Below, piece after piece: positions 42,012-50,430 of a stretch of DNA of 64,000 bases. The notes under the pieces are model-generated. The model did not search any database, was not told the origin of the DNA, and was given only the letters and a program-made list of their open reading frames with translations. The stretch is from Streptomyces flavidovirens DSM 40150 (GTDB lineage: Bacteria; Actinomycetota; Actinomycetes; Streptomycetales; Streptomycetaceae): contig NZ_KE386847.1 of NCBI RefSeq assembly GCF_000429085.1, positions 1,321 to 65,320 of the forward strand, read 5' to 3'. Each line of letters opens with the position of its first letter. The first letter of the stretch is position 1. The translations under genes and the position numbers were made by a program.

Positions 42012-44635
42012 GAGGTGATGCGCCCTGCCGTCATGGTGTGCACGGTGTGGGCGATGTCCGCGACCAGGTCGAGGTCGTGCTCGACGACGAGCACCGCCAT
42101 GCCGTCGGCCGCGAGTGCGGCCATGACGCGGGCCAGCCGCTGCGCCTCGGCCGTGTCGAGCCCGGCGGCGGGCTCGTCGAGGAGGAGCGTGTGCGGGCGG
42201 CCCGCGAGCGCCCTGCCGAGCTCGACGCGGCGCAGGGTGCCGGTGGGGAGGGCGGCGGCTCGGTGGTGGCGGACGGGGCCCGCGAGGTCCAGGAGGCGCA
42301 GTACGGCTTCCAGGGCGGTGGGGTCGCGATGTCGTACGTGGCCTTGCTCGGCGCCGAGCGCGACGTTCTCCTCGACGGTGAGGGAGGGGAAGACGGCGAG
42401 CTCCTGGAAGGTTCTGGCGATGCCGAGGCGGGTGCGGGTGTGCGGGGGTGTGCGGGTGATGTCCGCGCCGTTCAGCTCGACCCGGCCGGAGTCGGGGCGC
42501 AGGGTGCCGCTCAAGCAGTGGAACAGGGTGCTCTTGCCGGCTCCGTTGGCCCCGACCAGGGCGGTTACGCGGCCGGGCTCGACGGTGAGGTCGACGCCGT
42601 CGAGGGCGGTGTACGCGCCGTAGCTGAGGCGTAGGGCGTGGGCGGTGAGGGGGGCCTGGGGCGAGCCGCCCCGCCGCCGCCTCTGCCCGGCTGCGGGGAC
42701 CCTGCGCGGCGCGTTCCCCGCAACGCCCCATCCCGCAGCGCCCCTTCCCGCACCGCCACTGCGCGGCTCCGCCACGTGGGGGCTCCGCCCCGTACCCCGG
42801 TCCTCAGACGCCGGACGGGCTGGATGTCGCGGGCGGGGGGCGGGGGTTTGGTCGCGGTGGGGGGACGGGGGGCCGGGCGGCCAGGGGTGGCGGCCGAGGA
42901 GCACCGCCAGTACGCCGATCAGCGCCGCCGCCGCGCCTCCCCCCACCCCCGCGTCCACGCCCACCAGGAGCGCCGCCGCCGCACACGCGCCCAGGAGGTT
43001 GTCGGCGCCCAGGACCACCACGGCCGCGAACCACAGCAGCGCGCGCACCGGGTCGTACGCCGCCGGGTCGAACGCGCGCAGGCCCAGGCCCAGCATGCCG
43101 CCGCCCAGGGCGGCCAGCGCCGCGCCCGTGACGAAGGTGAGGAGTTTCAGGGCGGGGACGGGGACGCCCGCCGCCGACGCGCCCGTCTCGTGGTCCCGCA
43201 TCGCCGCCAGCGCGCGGCCCGTGCGGCCACGGCGCAGCGCCGCCACCGACAGGAGGGCGGCGGCCAGCAGGGTCAGTTCCAGGGCGTAGTACACGCGGTC
43301 GGAGTGGAAGCCGGCCGGGCGGTCCAGGCCGAGGCCGGCCGTGGCGTACGGCTGCGCGAAGACGAAGCGGCTCACCGCGACGCCGAACGCGAGGGTGGTG
43401 AGGGCCAGGGCGAGACCCCGGCGCCCGATCGCCGGCCAGCCGAGCAGCACGCCGAGAGGGGCCACCAGCACCACCGCGACGGCCAGCGCCGGGAGTTCCG
43501 GCATGGCCGGCAGGCCGGGGAAGCGGCCCGCCGCCAGGAGCGCGGTGAAGAGGGCGCCCAGACCGGCGTACGCGGCCTGGCCCAGGGAGATCTGACCGCC
43601 CCGGCCCGTCACCACCACCAGTGAGAGGAGGATCACCGCCAGTGCCGGGACCTGGACGGACGTATGGAGGTCGGAGCCCGCGAAGCCGAACGGGAGGAGG
43701 AAAAGGACGCCGGCCACCAGCCACGCGACCGGCGGCGTGGGCGGGAGGGCGGGGGCGGAGGTGCTGGGCAGCGCGTCGCGGGTGTCCGTCACGGGCACCG
43801 CCAGGGCCGCGATCAGCAGTGCCACCACGAAGAGGTTCGCGCCGATCGCCTGGACCAGCGGCTCGGCCCAGGCGGACGCCGGGTGTACGCGCGTCAACTG
43901 CGCCTGCGCCACCCCGATCGCCAGCGCCGCGCCCACCGCGACCGGCAGGTTCCGCATCCGCGCCAGCACCGCCACCGCGATCACCTCGACGACGAGGAGG
44001 GGCAGCCCGTAGGGGTCGAGGCGTACGTACGGAGCGAGGAGTACGCCCGTCAGCCCGGCCGTGAACGAGCCGAACGCCCAGCCCGCCGCCGCCACCCGGT
44101 CCGTGTCCGTCCCGCCCAGCGCGGCCAGCGCGCGGTTGTCGACGACCGCCCGCAGCTCCCGCCCGAAACGCGTCCACCGCGTCACCGCGCCGACGAGGGC
44201 AGCGAGGACCAGTACCGCCGCGAGCTGCGCCCACGGGTCGCCGGAGAGCAGTACGGGCGCGTCCGCGCGGGCTCCCGTGCCCCACAGCAGCGCCGCGCCG
44301 CCGACCAGGAGGATGAATACGCCGATCGAGGCCACCAGGGTCTGCGCGGGATCGCTGCCGAGGACCGCGAGCGGCCGGAACACCGCGCGGTCGAGCAGCA
44401 GCCCGATGCCGGGCGCGACCACCACCAGCGTCACGGCGGCCGCGAGCGGCAGCGGCCAGTCCCATTCCACGGCCAGTTGGCGCAGTACGTACGCGCAGAC
44501 CATGGCGATGGCGCCGTGCGCCAGGTTCAGCACGCCGGTCGCGCGGTAGGTGACGATCAGTCCGATGCCGGTGAGCGCCGCCGCGCTGCCGACGGCGAGC
44601 CCCGCCAGCGTGAGGTCGTAGGTCAGCGACGACAC
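42008..44635 (-). CDS. LivH-LivM-LivG fusion: branched-chain amino acid-type ABC permeases and ATPase
   Basis: 875 residues in one uninterrupted frame from the GTG at 44635. Residues 1 to about 290 are LivH-like (GLIVTYRATGVLNLAHGAIAMVCAYV); about 298-585 are LivM-like (VVVTGRGGQISLGQAAYAGLGALF, LLGWPAIGRRGLALALTTLAFG); a 70-residue Pro/Arg-rich linker follows; about 660-875 are LivG-like (LRLSYGAYTALDGVDL, GANGAGKSTLFHCLSG, TRLGIARTFQELAVFPSLTV, LLLDEPAAGLDTAEA). LivM-LivG fusions are known; having LivH in the same chain is unusual. It is coupled to LivF; the binding protein is encoded on the other strand at 45765. Confidence 0.88.
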   Translation of the reverse strand: MSSLTYDLTLAGLAVGSAAALTGIGLIVTYRATGVLNLAHGAIAMVCAYVLRQLAVEWDWPLPLAAAVTLVVVAPGIGLLLDRAVFRPLAVLGSDPAQTLVASIGVFILLVGGAALLWGTGARADAPVLLSGDPWAQLAAVLVLAALVGAVTRWTRFGRELRAVVDNRALAALGGTDTDRVAAAGWAFGSFTAGLTGVLLAPYVRLDPYGLPLLVVEVIAVAVLARMRNLPVAVGAALAIGVAQAQLTRVHPASAWAEPLVQAIGANLFVVALLIAALAVPVTDTRDALPSTSAPALPPTPPVAWLVAGVLFLLPFGFAGSDLHTSVQVPALAVILLSLVVVTGRGGQISLGQAAYAGLGALFTALLAAGRFPGLPAMPELPALAVAVVLVAPLGVLLGWPAIGRRGLALALTTLAFGVAVSRFVFAQPYATAGLGLDRPAGFHSDRVYYALELTLLAAALLSVAALRRGRTGRALAAMRDHETGASAAGVPVPALKLLTFVTGAALAALGGGMLGLGLRAFDPAAYDPVRALLWFAAVVVLGADNLLGACAAAALLVGVDAGVGGGAAAALIGVLAVLLGRHPWPPGPPSPHRDQTPAPRPRHPARPASEDRGTGRSPHVAEPRSGGAGRGAAGWGVAGNAPRRVPAAGQRRRRGGSPQAPLTAHALRLSYGAYTALDGVDLTVEPGRVTALVGANGAGKSTLFHCLSGTLRPDSGRVELNGADITRTPPHTRTRLGIARTFQELAVFPSLTVEENVALGAEQGHVRHRDPTALEAVLRLLDLAGPVRHHRAAALPTGTLRRVELGRALAGRPHTLLLDEPAAGLDTAEAQRLARVMAALAADGMAVLVVEHDLDLVADIAHTVHTMTAGRITS

Positions 44636-44639
44636 GGTG

Positions 44640-45119
44640 TCAGGTCTCGGGGGAGGAGGCCGGCGGTGCGGGTTCGCAGACCGGACAGGGGGCAAGACCG
44701 GACGGGTCGTCGGGCGGCGCGGCGCCCGGTTTGCCGGTGACGAGGGGGCAGTCGGGCCGGTGGAGGAGCGTACCGCCGGGGACCCGCACGAGAGGGCCTT
44801 CGGCGGACGGCGGCGGCGCGGGTGCTCCTTCCACCGGCTCCGCCCCGGCATCGATGCTCGTCCCAGTCTCGTCCGTGGCCGCCGGCCCCCGGTCGCCGCG
44901 CGCGAGGAGCACCGCACCGGCGACGATCAGCGCCGCACCGGGCACCGTGCAGGACGCGATGTACGGGAGCTGCCGCTCGGCGAAGCGCTCGCCGGACACC
45001 CCGTACCAGCCGATCACGCAGAGCACGGCCCCGCACACCAGCGCGGCCGGGCCCGCCCACAGCAGAGGGCGCCGGACGGGGCCCGGCGGCCTGTCGTCGC
45101 GCGGTCGCGTCCTGTCCAC
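44640..45119 (-). CDS. Small membrane protein of unknown function upstream of livHMG
   Basis: 159 residues from the GTG at 45119 (GAGGG upstream). Two membrane helices (LLWAGPAALVCGAVLCVIGWYG and IASCTVPGAALIVAGAVLLA) are followed by a Pro/Ala-rich soluble tail with HRPDCPLVTG and GLAPCPVCEP, a His/Cys arrangement that might bind metal. It ends 4 bp before livHMG, so it is the first gene of that operon. No family recognised; a link to transport is only positional. Confidence 0.75.
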   Translation of the reverse strand: MDRTRPRDDRPPGPVRRPLLWAGPAALVCGAVLCVIGWYGVSGERFAERQLPYIASCTVPGAALIVAGAVLLARGDRGPAATDETGTSIDAGAEPVEGAPAPPPSAEGPLVRVPGGTLLHRPDCPLVTGKPGAAPPDDPSGLAPCPVCEPAPPASSPET

Positions 45120-45253
45120 CGATACCCCCTCAAGGCACTTGTCGGGCTGTACGGGCCTGCCCTTCGGGGCGATACGTTGCACTATGCCCGGAAGCGGCAG
45201 ACCCTGGAAGCATCGGGCCGAACGGCCCGGTCGGACACCCGGTGGTGAGCCAG

Positions 45254-45790
45254 ATGGTCCTCGGCAGACACGGCAGACACCCTCGAACAGCGGCTTGGGC
45301 GGCCGCCGCCATGCTGATCCTGGTACCCGCTGCCGCCGCGTGCGGGGACGACAACGGCGCCCCCGAGGCGCCGCCGCGTTCCCCCGCCGTCGGCACTACC
45401 CCTCCGGCGACCCCGGAGGGGGACGCGCCCGCCGACCCCGCGGCGGCCAGGGCGGCGGTCGAGAAGAGCTGGAAGACGTTCTTCGACCCCGAGGCGTCGG
45501 TGGAGACCAAGGCGAAGGTGCTGCAGAACGGCGAGCGGATGCGAACCCTGCTGACCGCCTTCGCCGATGACCCGAACGCCCAGAGGTCCTCGGCGGACGT
45601 CAAGGACGTGAAGTTCACCTCCGCCACCGAGGCGGATGTGACGTACGACCTGCTCGTCGGTGGACAGCCCGCGCTGCCCGACAGCAAGGGCACCTCCGTC
45701 CTCCAGGGCGACGTGTGGAAGGTCTCCGTCAAGACCCTGTGCGCGCTGGTCCAGCTCAGCGGCAATGCGCCTGTTCCTCCGGGCTGCTGA
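45254..45790 (+). CDS. Lipoprotein of unknown function
   Basis: 178 residues from the ATG at 45254; GTG 45242/45245 are alternatives. Signal AAWAAAAMLILVPAAAAC ends in a lipobox cysteine. The mature part, after a Pro/Ala linker, is ARAAVEKSWKTFFDPEASVETKAKVLQNG ... SADVKDVKFTSATEADVTYDLLVGG ... GDVWKVSVKTLCALVQL, with an NTF2-like alternation of helix and strands. It overlaps the binding-protein gene downstream by 26 nt, so the two are probably coupled. Confidence 0.8.
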   Translation: MVLGRHGRHPRTAAWAAAAMLILVPAAAACGDDNGAPEAPPRSPAVGTTPPATPEGDAPADPAAARAAVEKSWKTFFDPEASVETKAKVLQNGERMRTLLTAFADDPNAQRSSADVKDVKFTSATEADVTYDLLVGGQPALPDSKGTSVLQGDVWKVSVKTLCALVQLSGNAPVPPGC

Positions 45791-47066
45791 ATGCCTGCTG
45801 CTCGCGGCGCTCCTCCTGCTGGGCGCCGCGTGCGGCAGCAGGCTGCCCGAGCGCGACTTCGAGGGCCGCCGCAGCGCCCCGCCGCCCGCCCGGAAGGCCG
45901 AGCCGGTACGTATCGGCATCATCACCAGCGCCACCAGCCCGGTCGGCGGCGCGGCCTTCACCGGACCGAGGGACGGCGCCCTGGCCTACTTCGACGCGCT
46001 CAACGCCCGCGGCGGCCTCGACGGCCGCGAGGTCGAGGTCTTCACCTGCGACGACGGCGGCAGCGGCGTCGGCAACAACGACTGCGTGCACCGGCTCCTC
46101 GCCGAGCGGAAGGTCTTCGCGCTGGTCGCGACGACGGTCCTGGAGTACGCGGGCGCCCCGCGCGTCGCCGCCGCGGGCGTCCCCGACATCGGCGGCCAGC
46201 CCATCGGTCCGGCGTACGACACCTACCCCCACCTGTACGGGATCTACGGCAGCGACGCCCCGCGCACCGGCGGCGAGCCGGGCTGGAACGGCATGCTCTA
46301 CGGCGGCACCGAGGTCTACCGCTACTTCAAGCGCGAGCACGGCGCGCGCACCGCCGCCGTGGTCTCCTACAACCAGGCCGCGTCGGCGGCGTACGCCCGG
46401 CTGGTCACCAGGGGCCTGCGGGCCGAGGGCTACCGGGTCGTCACGGAACAGGTCGACTTCGCCCTGCCCAACTTCCGTGCTGTCGCGGCGGACCTCAAGG
46501 ACCGCGGGGCCGACCTGGTGTTCGACGCGATGGACACGCACGGCAACGTTCAGCTCTGCGAGGCGATGGACGCGGTCGGCGTCGAGATCACCGCCAAGGT
46601 CACGAATGTGCAGAACTGGTCGTCCGCCGTTTCCGAGGATTTCAGGAACGCGCCGCGCTGCCGCAACGCGCTGTGGGCCACCGGATCGAGCCGCAGCTAC
46701 GAAGACGTGGGCCATCCGGCCGTACGGGAGTTCCGCGAGGCGATGCGCGAGGCGGGGAAGGACCGGGAGCTCTCCCAGTGGCAGTTGGAGGGCTGGGCGG
46801 CCGCGATGTGGTTCACGGACGCCGCGAAGTCGTGCGGACGGGCGCTCACGCGCGCGTGCGTCGAGGCGTACCTGAACCGCGAAGAGCCGTACACCGCGCG
46901 CGGACTGCTGCTTCCCGTGTCGTACGAGCGACGGGCCGAGCCGCCCGCGACGCGGCACACGTGCCTGTCGGTGGCGCGGTGGCGGGACGGGGCCGGATGG
47001 GTGACGCAGGGGGGTGACATGACGCGCAACTGCTTCACCGTTCCGCAGCTTCCCTACCGGCCCTGA
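45765..47066 (+). CDS. LivK-like ABC substrate-binding lipoprotein
   Basis: 433 residues. Signal peptide LLLAALLLLGAAC with lipid-attachment Cys, then the type I periplasmic-binding fold: VRIGIITSATSPVGGAAFTGPRDGALAYFDALNARGGLDGREVEVFTCDDG, and later VVSYNQAASAAYARLVTRGLRAEGYRV and ALWATGSSRSYEDVGHP. It should deliver an amino acid or small amide to the LivHMG/LivF importer. The gene is divergent from the transporter genes, with the lipoprotein gene between them. Confidence 0.88.
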   Translation: MRLFLRAAECLLLAALLLLGAACGSRLPERDFEGRRSAPPPARKAEPVRIGIITSATSPVGGAAFTGPRDGALAYFDALNARGGLDGREVEVFTCDDGGSGVGNNDCVHRLLAERKVFALVATTVLEYAGAPRVAAAGVPDIGGQPIGPAYDTYPHLYGIYGSDAPRTGGEPGWNGMLYGGTEVYRYFKREHGARTAAVVSYNQAASAAYARLVTRGLRAEGYRVVTEQVDFALPNFRAVAADLKDRGADLVFDAMDTHGNVQLCEAMDAVGVEITAKVTNVQNWSSAVSEDFRNAPRCRNALWATGSSRSYEDVGHPAVREFREAMREAGKDRELSQWQLEGWAAAMWFTDAAKSCGRALTRACVEAYLNREEPYTARGLLLPVSYERRAEPPATRHTCLSVARWRDGAGWVTQGGDMTRNCFTVPQLPYRP

Positions 47067-47230
47067 TGCGTGGAACGGCGGTTTGGTTGCCTGCTTGTGC
47101 TATCGATGTCACAACCGTATTGGAACGATTTGATGCGGCCCAGACCAATCGGTTTCAGCCCAGTACAGTCCATTTCTGTAAGCAGGCGGACAAGATCGGT
47201 CCGCTGAAGATCTGGGGGTCTCGTCGGCGT

Positions 47231-48514
47231 ATGCACATCTCTTTCCTGCTCCACAACGCGTACGGCATCGGCGGGACGATCCGTACGACGTTCAACCTCG
47301 CCCGGGCGCTGGCCGAGCAGCACGACGTCGAGATCGTCTCGGTCTTCCGCCACCGCGACGAGCCGGCGATGGGCGCGCCCGCCGGCGTACGCCTGGACTA
47401 TCTGGTGGATCTGCGGAAGAAAAGCCACGGATACGACGGTGACGACGCGCGGTTCGCGCTCCCCGCCAAGGTGTTCCCGGCAGGCGACGGCCGCCACAAG
47501 CAGTACAGCCGCCTCACCGACGCCCGTATCGCCACGCACCTGAAGTCCACGGAGGCGGACGTCGTCGTCGGCACCCGCCCCGGACTCAACGTGCACATCA
47601 GCCGGCAGACCAGGCGCGGCCCGGTGCGGGTCGGCCAGGAGCACCTCACGCTCGCCGGCCACAGCTACCGGTTGCGCCGCGAACTGAGCCACCGCTACGG
47701 CATGCTGGACGCCGTCACCACCGTCACCGAGGCCGATGCCCACGCGTACCGCACCCGCCTCAAGCTGCCGGGCGTACGGATCGAAGCCGTGCCCAACAGC
47801 GTGCCCGCGCCGCTCGTCGCCCCGGCCGACTCCAGCGCCAAGTGGGTCGTCGCGGCCGGCCGGCTCCACAAGGTCAAGCGGTACGACCTGCTGATCAAGG
47901 CCTTCGCGAAGGTCGTCACCGCCCGGCCCGACTGGCGGCTGCGCGTGTACGGCAGCGGCGACGCGAGCGGCAACGAGAAGAACGCCCTGCACGCCCTCGT
48001 CGCCGAACTCGGGCTCCACAACCATGTCTTCCTGATGGGACCGGCCAACCCCATCGAACCCGAGTGGGTCAAGGGCTCGATCGCCGCGGTCACCTCCGAC
48101 CACGAGTCCTTCGGCATGACCATCGTCGAAGCGATGCGCTCCGGACTGCCGGTCGTCTCCACCGACTGCCCGCACGGACCCGGCGAGATCATCACCGACG
48201 GATCCGACGGGCGGCTGGTGCCGGTCGGGGACACCGACGCGGTCGCCGACGCGCTCCTCGGACTGATCAACGACGACGAGCTGCGGCGCGCCATGGGCGC
48301 GGCCGCGCTCGAAACCTCCGCCCGCTTCGATCCGGGACCCATCGCCGAGCGCCACGAGGCACTGTTCACCGAACTGGTCTCGCGCGGCTCCCACGGCCGC
48401 TCCCGCAGCCGGACCCACGACGCGCTGTACCTGGCCAGGGGAGCGGTGCTCGACGGGGCGTACTCCCTCCGCTACAAGGCCGCCTCCGTGCTCCGGAAAG
48501 GGCAGACCGCATGA
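47231..48514 (+). CDS. Glycosyltransferase family 4 protein
   Basis: 427 residues from the ATG at 47231 (MHISFLLHNAYGIGGTIRTTFNLARALAEQH), the usual GT4 opening. The C-terminal domain has WVVAAGRLHKVKRYDLLIKAFAKV, RLRVYGSGDASGNEK and SDHESFGMTIVEAMRSGLPVVSTDCPHGPGEII, the E-x7-E donor-binding motif. Substrate unknown; a wall or capsule polymer is plausible. The 164 bp upstream are markedly less GC-rich than the rest and hold its promoter, which I could not define. It overlaps the next gene as ATGA. Confidence 0.9.
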   Translation: MHISFLLHNAYGIGGTIRTTFNLARALAEQHDVEIVSVFRHRDEPAMGAPAGVRLDYLVDLRKKSHGYDGDDARFALPAKVFPAGDGRHKQYSRLTDARIATHLKSTEADVVVGTRPGLNVHISRQTRRGPVRVGQEHLTLAGHSYRLRRELSHRYGMLDAVTTVTEADAHAYRTRLKLPGVRIEAVPNSVPAPLVAPADSSAKWVVAAGRLHKVKRYDLLIKAFAKVVTARPDWRLRVYGSGDASGNEKNALHALVAELGLHNHVFLMGPANPIEPEWVKGSIAAVTSDHESFGMTIVEAMRSGLPVVSTDCPHGPGEIITDGSDGRLVPVGDTDAVADALLGLINDDELRRAMGAAALETSARFDPGPIAERHEALFTELVSRGSHGRSRSRTHDALYLARGAVLDGAYSLRYKAASVLRKGQTA

Positions 48515-49395
48515 CCAGCACCTCGACCCGCACGGGACCCCCGCGCGCCGACTGCATCGCGGACTCCGCGGGCGGCATCACCTTCGACATCGTGGGGGAC
48601 GCGTCACCGGGCGCCGCGCTCGTACTGCGGCGGCGCGGCGGGAAGACGGCCGCGGACGTCATGCGGCTGCCGCTCACGCCCGCCGGGGAGGGCCGGCTGC
48701 GAGCAGTGCTGCCGAGCACGGTGGAGCTGCCGGAGGGGCGCTGGGACGCCTTCACCACGCACGGGGACGAGGACGCCGGGGAACAGCGCATCGAGCCCGG
48801 CATCAGGGACCTGCGCTCGCTCGTCGACCGTGCCCCGGACCCCGGGCGCGCCCAGGTCGCCGTACGCATCCCGTACCCGACGCTCGACGGCAAGCTCGCG
48901 GTGCGCAGCTGGCTGCGCGCGCCGCACGCCGAGGCCGGCGCCCTCACCTTCGCGCGGGGTGCGATGACGCTGGAGGGGCGGCTGTACGGCGCCGGGCCCG
49001 GCGGCGCGATGGTCGTCGAGGCCAGGTTGCGCGGCGCGAAGAAGGACGTGTACCGGGCGCCGGTGACGGTCCGGGACGACGGCACGTTCACCTTCACCCT
49101 GGCGTACGAGCCGCTGGCCGAGGGGCGCGGCGACGAGCAGCGGCTGTGGGACCTGTGGCTGTGCCCGGCGGACGCGGAGCCCGGACAGGCGGCCGGGATA
49201 CGCGTCGGGCGCATCCTGGACGACGTGTGGGACAAGAAGGGCGTTTTCCGCTACCCGGTACGGCCGGTCGAGGGCCCGAAGGTGACCCGGCCGACCACGG
49301 CGTACCCGTACTTCACCGTCGACAACGACCTCAGCGTGCGGCTCGACACCGCGAAGCAGGAGCGGGAGCAGGGGCAGGGGCAGGGGCAGAAGTAG
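48511..49395 (+). CDS. Conserved-type protein coupled to the glycosyltransferase
   Basis: 294 residues. Mostly beta-strand-rich, with repeated segments of the kind seen in DGTFTFTLAYEPLAE and LWDLWLCPADAEPGQAAGIRVGRILDDVWDKKGVFRYPVRPV; the end is Glu/Gln/Gly-rich (QEREQGQGQGQK). No signal peptide or membrane helix. I recall such proteins beside GT4 enzymes in Streptomyces, so it may act in the same cell-envelope glycan pathway; no catalytic motif is recognised. Confidence 0.75.
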   Translation: MTSTSTRTGPPRADCIADSAGGITFDIVGDASPGAALVLRRRGGKTAADVMRLPLTPAGEGRLRAVLPSTVELPEGRWDAFTTHGDEDAGEQRIEPGIRDLRSLVDRAPDPGRAQVAVRIPYPTLDGKLAVRSWLRAPHAEAGALTFARGAMTLEGRLYGAGPGGAMVVEARLRGAKKDVYRAPVTVRDDGTFTFTLAYEPLAEGRGDEQRLWDLWLCPADAEPGQAAGIRVGRILDDVWDKKGVFRYPVRPVEGPKVTRPTTAYPYFTVDNDLSVRLDTAKQEREQGQGQGQK

Positions 49396-49455
49396 AGCAG
49401 CACGGCCAGGGCTTGAGGACACTGGCTGTCCGCGAGCCCTGGCAGACTCGCCACC

Positions 49456-50430
49456 ATGTTGGAGACCTCGGCACGTCTGCTGCGCCTGCTCTCGCTGCTC
49501 CAGGCCCACCGCGAATGGTCGGGCCCGGACCTGGCCGAGCGGCTCGGCGTCACCCCGCGCACCGTGCGCCGCGACGTCGACCGGCTGCGCGAGCTCGGCT
49601 ACCCCGTCAACGCCAGCCCCGGCACGGGCGGCGGCTACCAGCTCGGCGCGGGCGCCGAACTGCCGCCGCTGCTCCTCGACGACGAGGAGGCCGTGGCCGT
49701 CGCGGTCGGGCTGCGCACCGCCGCCGGACAGGGCATCGAGGGCATCGGCGAGACGTCCGTACGCGCGCTGGCCAAGCTGGAACAGGTGCTGCCGAACCGG
49801 CTGCGCCGCCGCGTCGGGGCGCTCAACGCCTTCACCGTCCCCATGCTGCGCGGCGCGGGGGCGTCCACCGTCGACGCCTCGGTGCTGACCGAACTGGCCA
49901 ACGCCTGCCGGGACAGCGAGCGGCTGCGCTTCGAGTACCGCGACCACGGCGGCAGTTCCACCCGCAGGACCGTCGAGCCGCACCGCCTGGTGTGCACCGA
50001 GCGCCGCTGGTACCTCGTGGCCTGGGACCTGGACCGCTCGGACTGGCGTACGTTCCGGGCGGACCGGATCACCCCGACGCCCCCGCACGGCCCGCGCTTC
50101 GTCCCGCGCGACCCCCCGGCCGAGGACATCGCGGCGTACGTCTCCGAGGGCGTGTCCACCGGGTCGTACGCCGCGACGGCGGTGGTGCGGCTGCTGGCGC
50201 CCCTGGAGGAGGCGCGGCAGGCGGTCTCGCCGAGCGACGGCGTCCTCGAAGCCGTCGACGAGCACAGCTGTCTGCTGCGCACCGGGGCCGCGAGCCTCGA
50301 CCTGCTCGTCATTCACATCATGATGCGGGGCATCGACTTCGAGGTGGTCGAGCCGCCGGAACTCACGGAGCGGATCCGGTGGGCCCGTGATCTCCTCGCG
50401 CGCGCTCTGGATCGAGGGGCGCCGGTTTGA
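49456..50430 (+). CDS. WYL-domain transcriptional regulator (YafY-like)
   Basis: 324 residues. The N-terminal winged helix is ARLLRLLSLLQAHREWSGPDLAERLGVTPRTVRRDVDRLRELGYPVNA; the WYL domain follows with TVEPHRLVCTERRWYLVAWDLDRSDWRTFRADRI. WYL regulators sense ligands such as nucleic-acid-derived molecules. CAGACT at 49443-49448 lies 7 nt before the ATG and no ribosome-binding site is seen, so it may be leaderless. Its 3' end overlaps ctaD on the other strand by 68 bp. Confidence 0.9.
   Translation: MLETSARLLRLLSLLQAHREWSGPDLAERLGVTPRTVRRDVDRLRELGYPVNASPGTGGGYQLGAGAELPPLLLDDEEAVAVAVGLRTAAGQGIEGIGETSVRALAKLEQVLPNRLRRRVGALNAFTVPMLRGAGASTVDASVLTELANACRDSERLRFEYRDHGGSSTRRTVEPHRLVCTERRWYLVAWDLDRSDWRTFRADRITPTPPHGPRFVPRDPPAEDIAAYVSEGVSTGSYAATAVVRLLAPLEEARQAVSPSDGVLEAVDEHSCLLRTGAASLDLLVIHIMMRGIDFEVVEPPELTERIRWARDLLARALDRGAPV

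Noticed and set aside
42638..44740. Long plus-strand frames opposite the Liv-type fusion
   Set aside because: Antisense shadows of a high-GC coding region, with Arg/His-rich translations.
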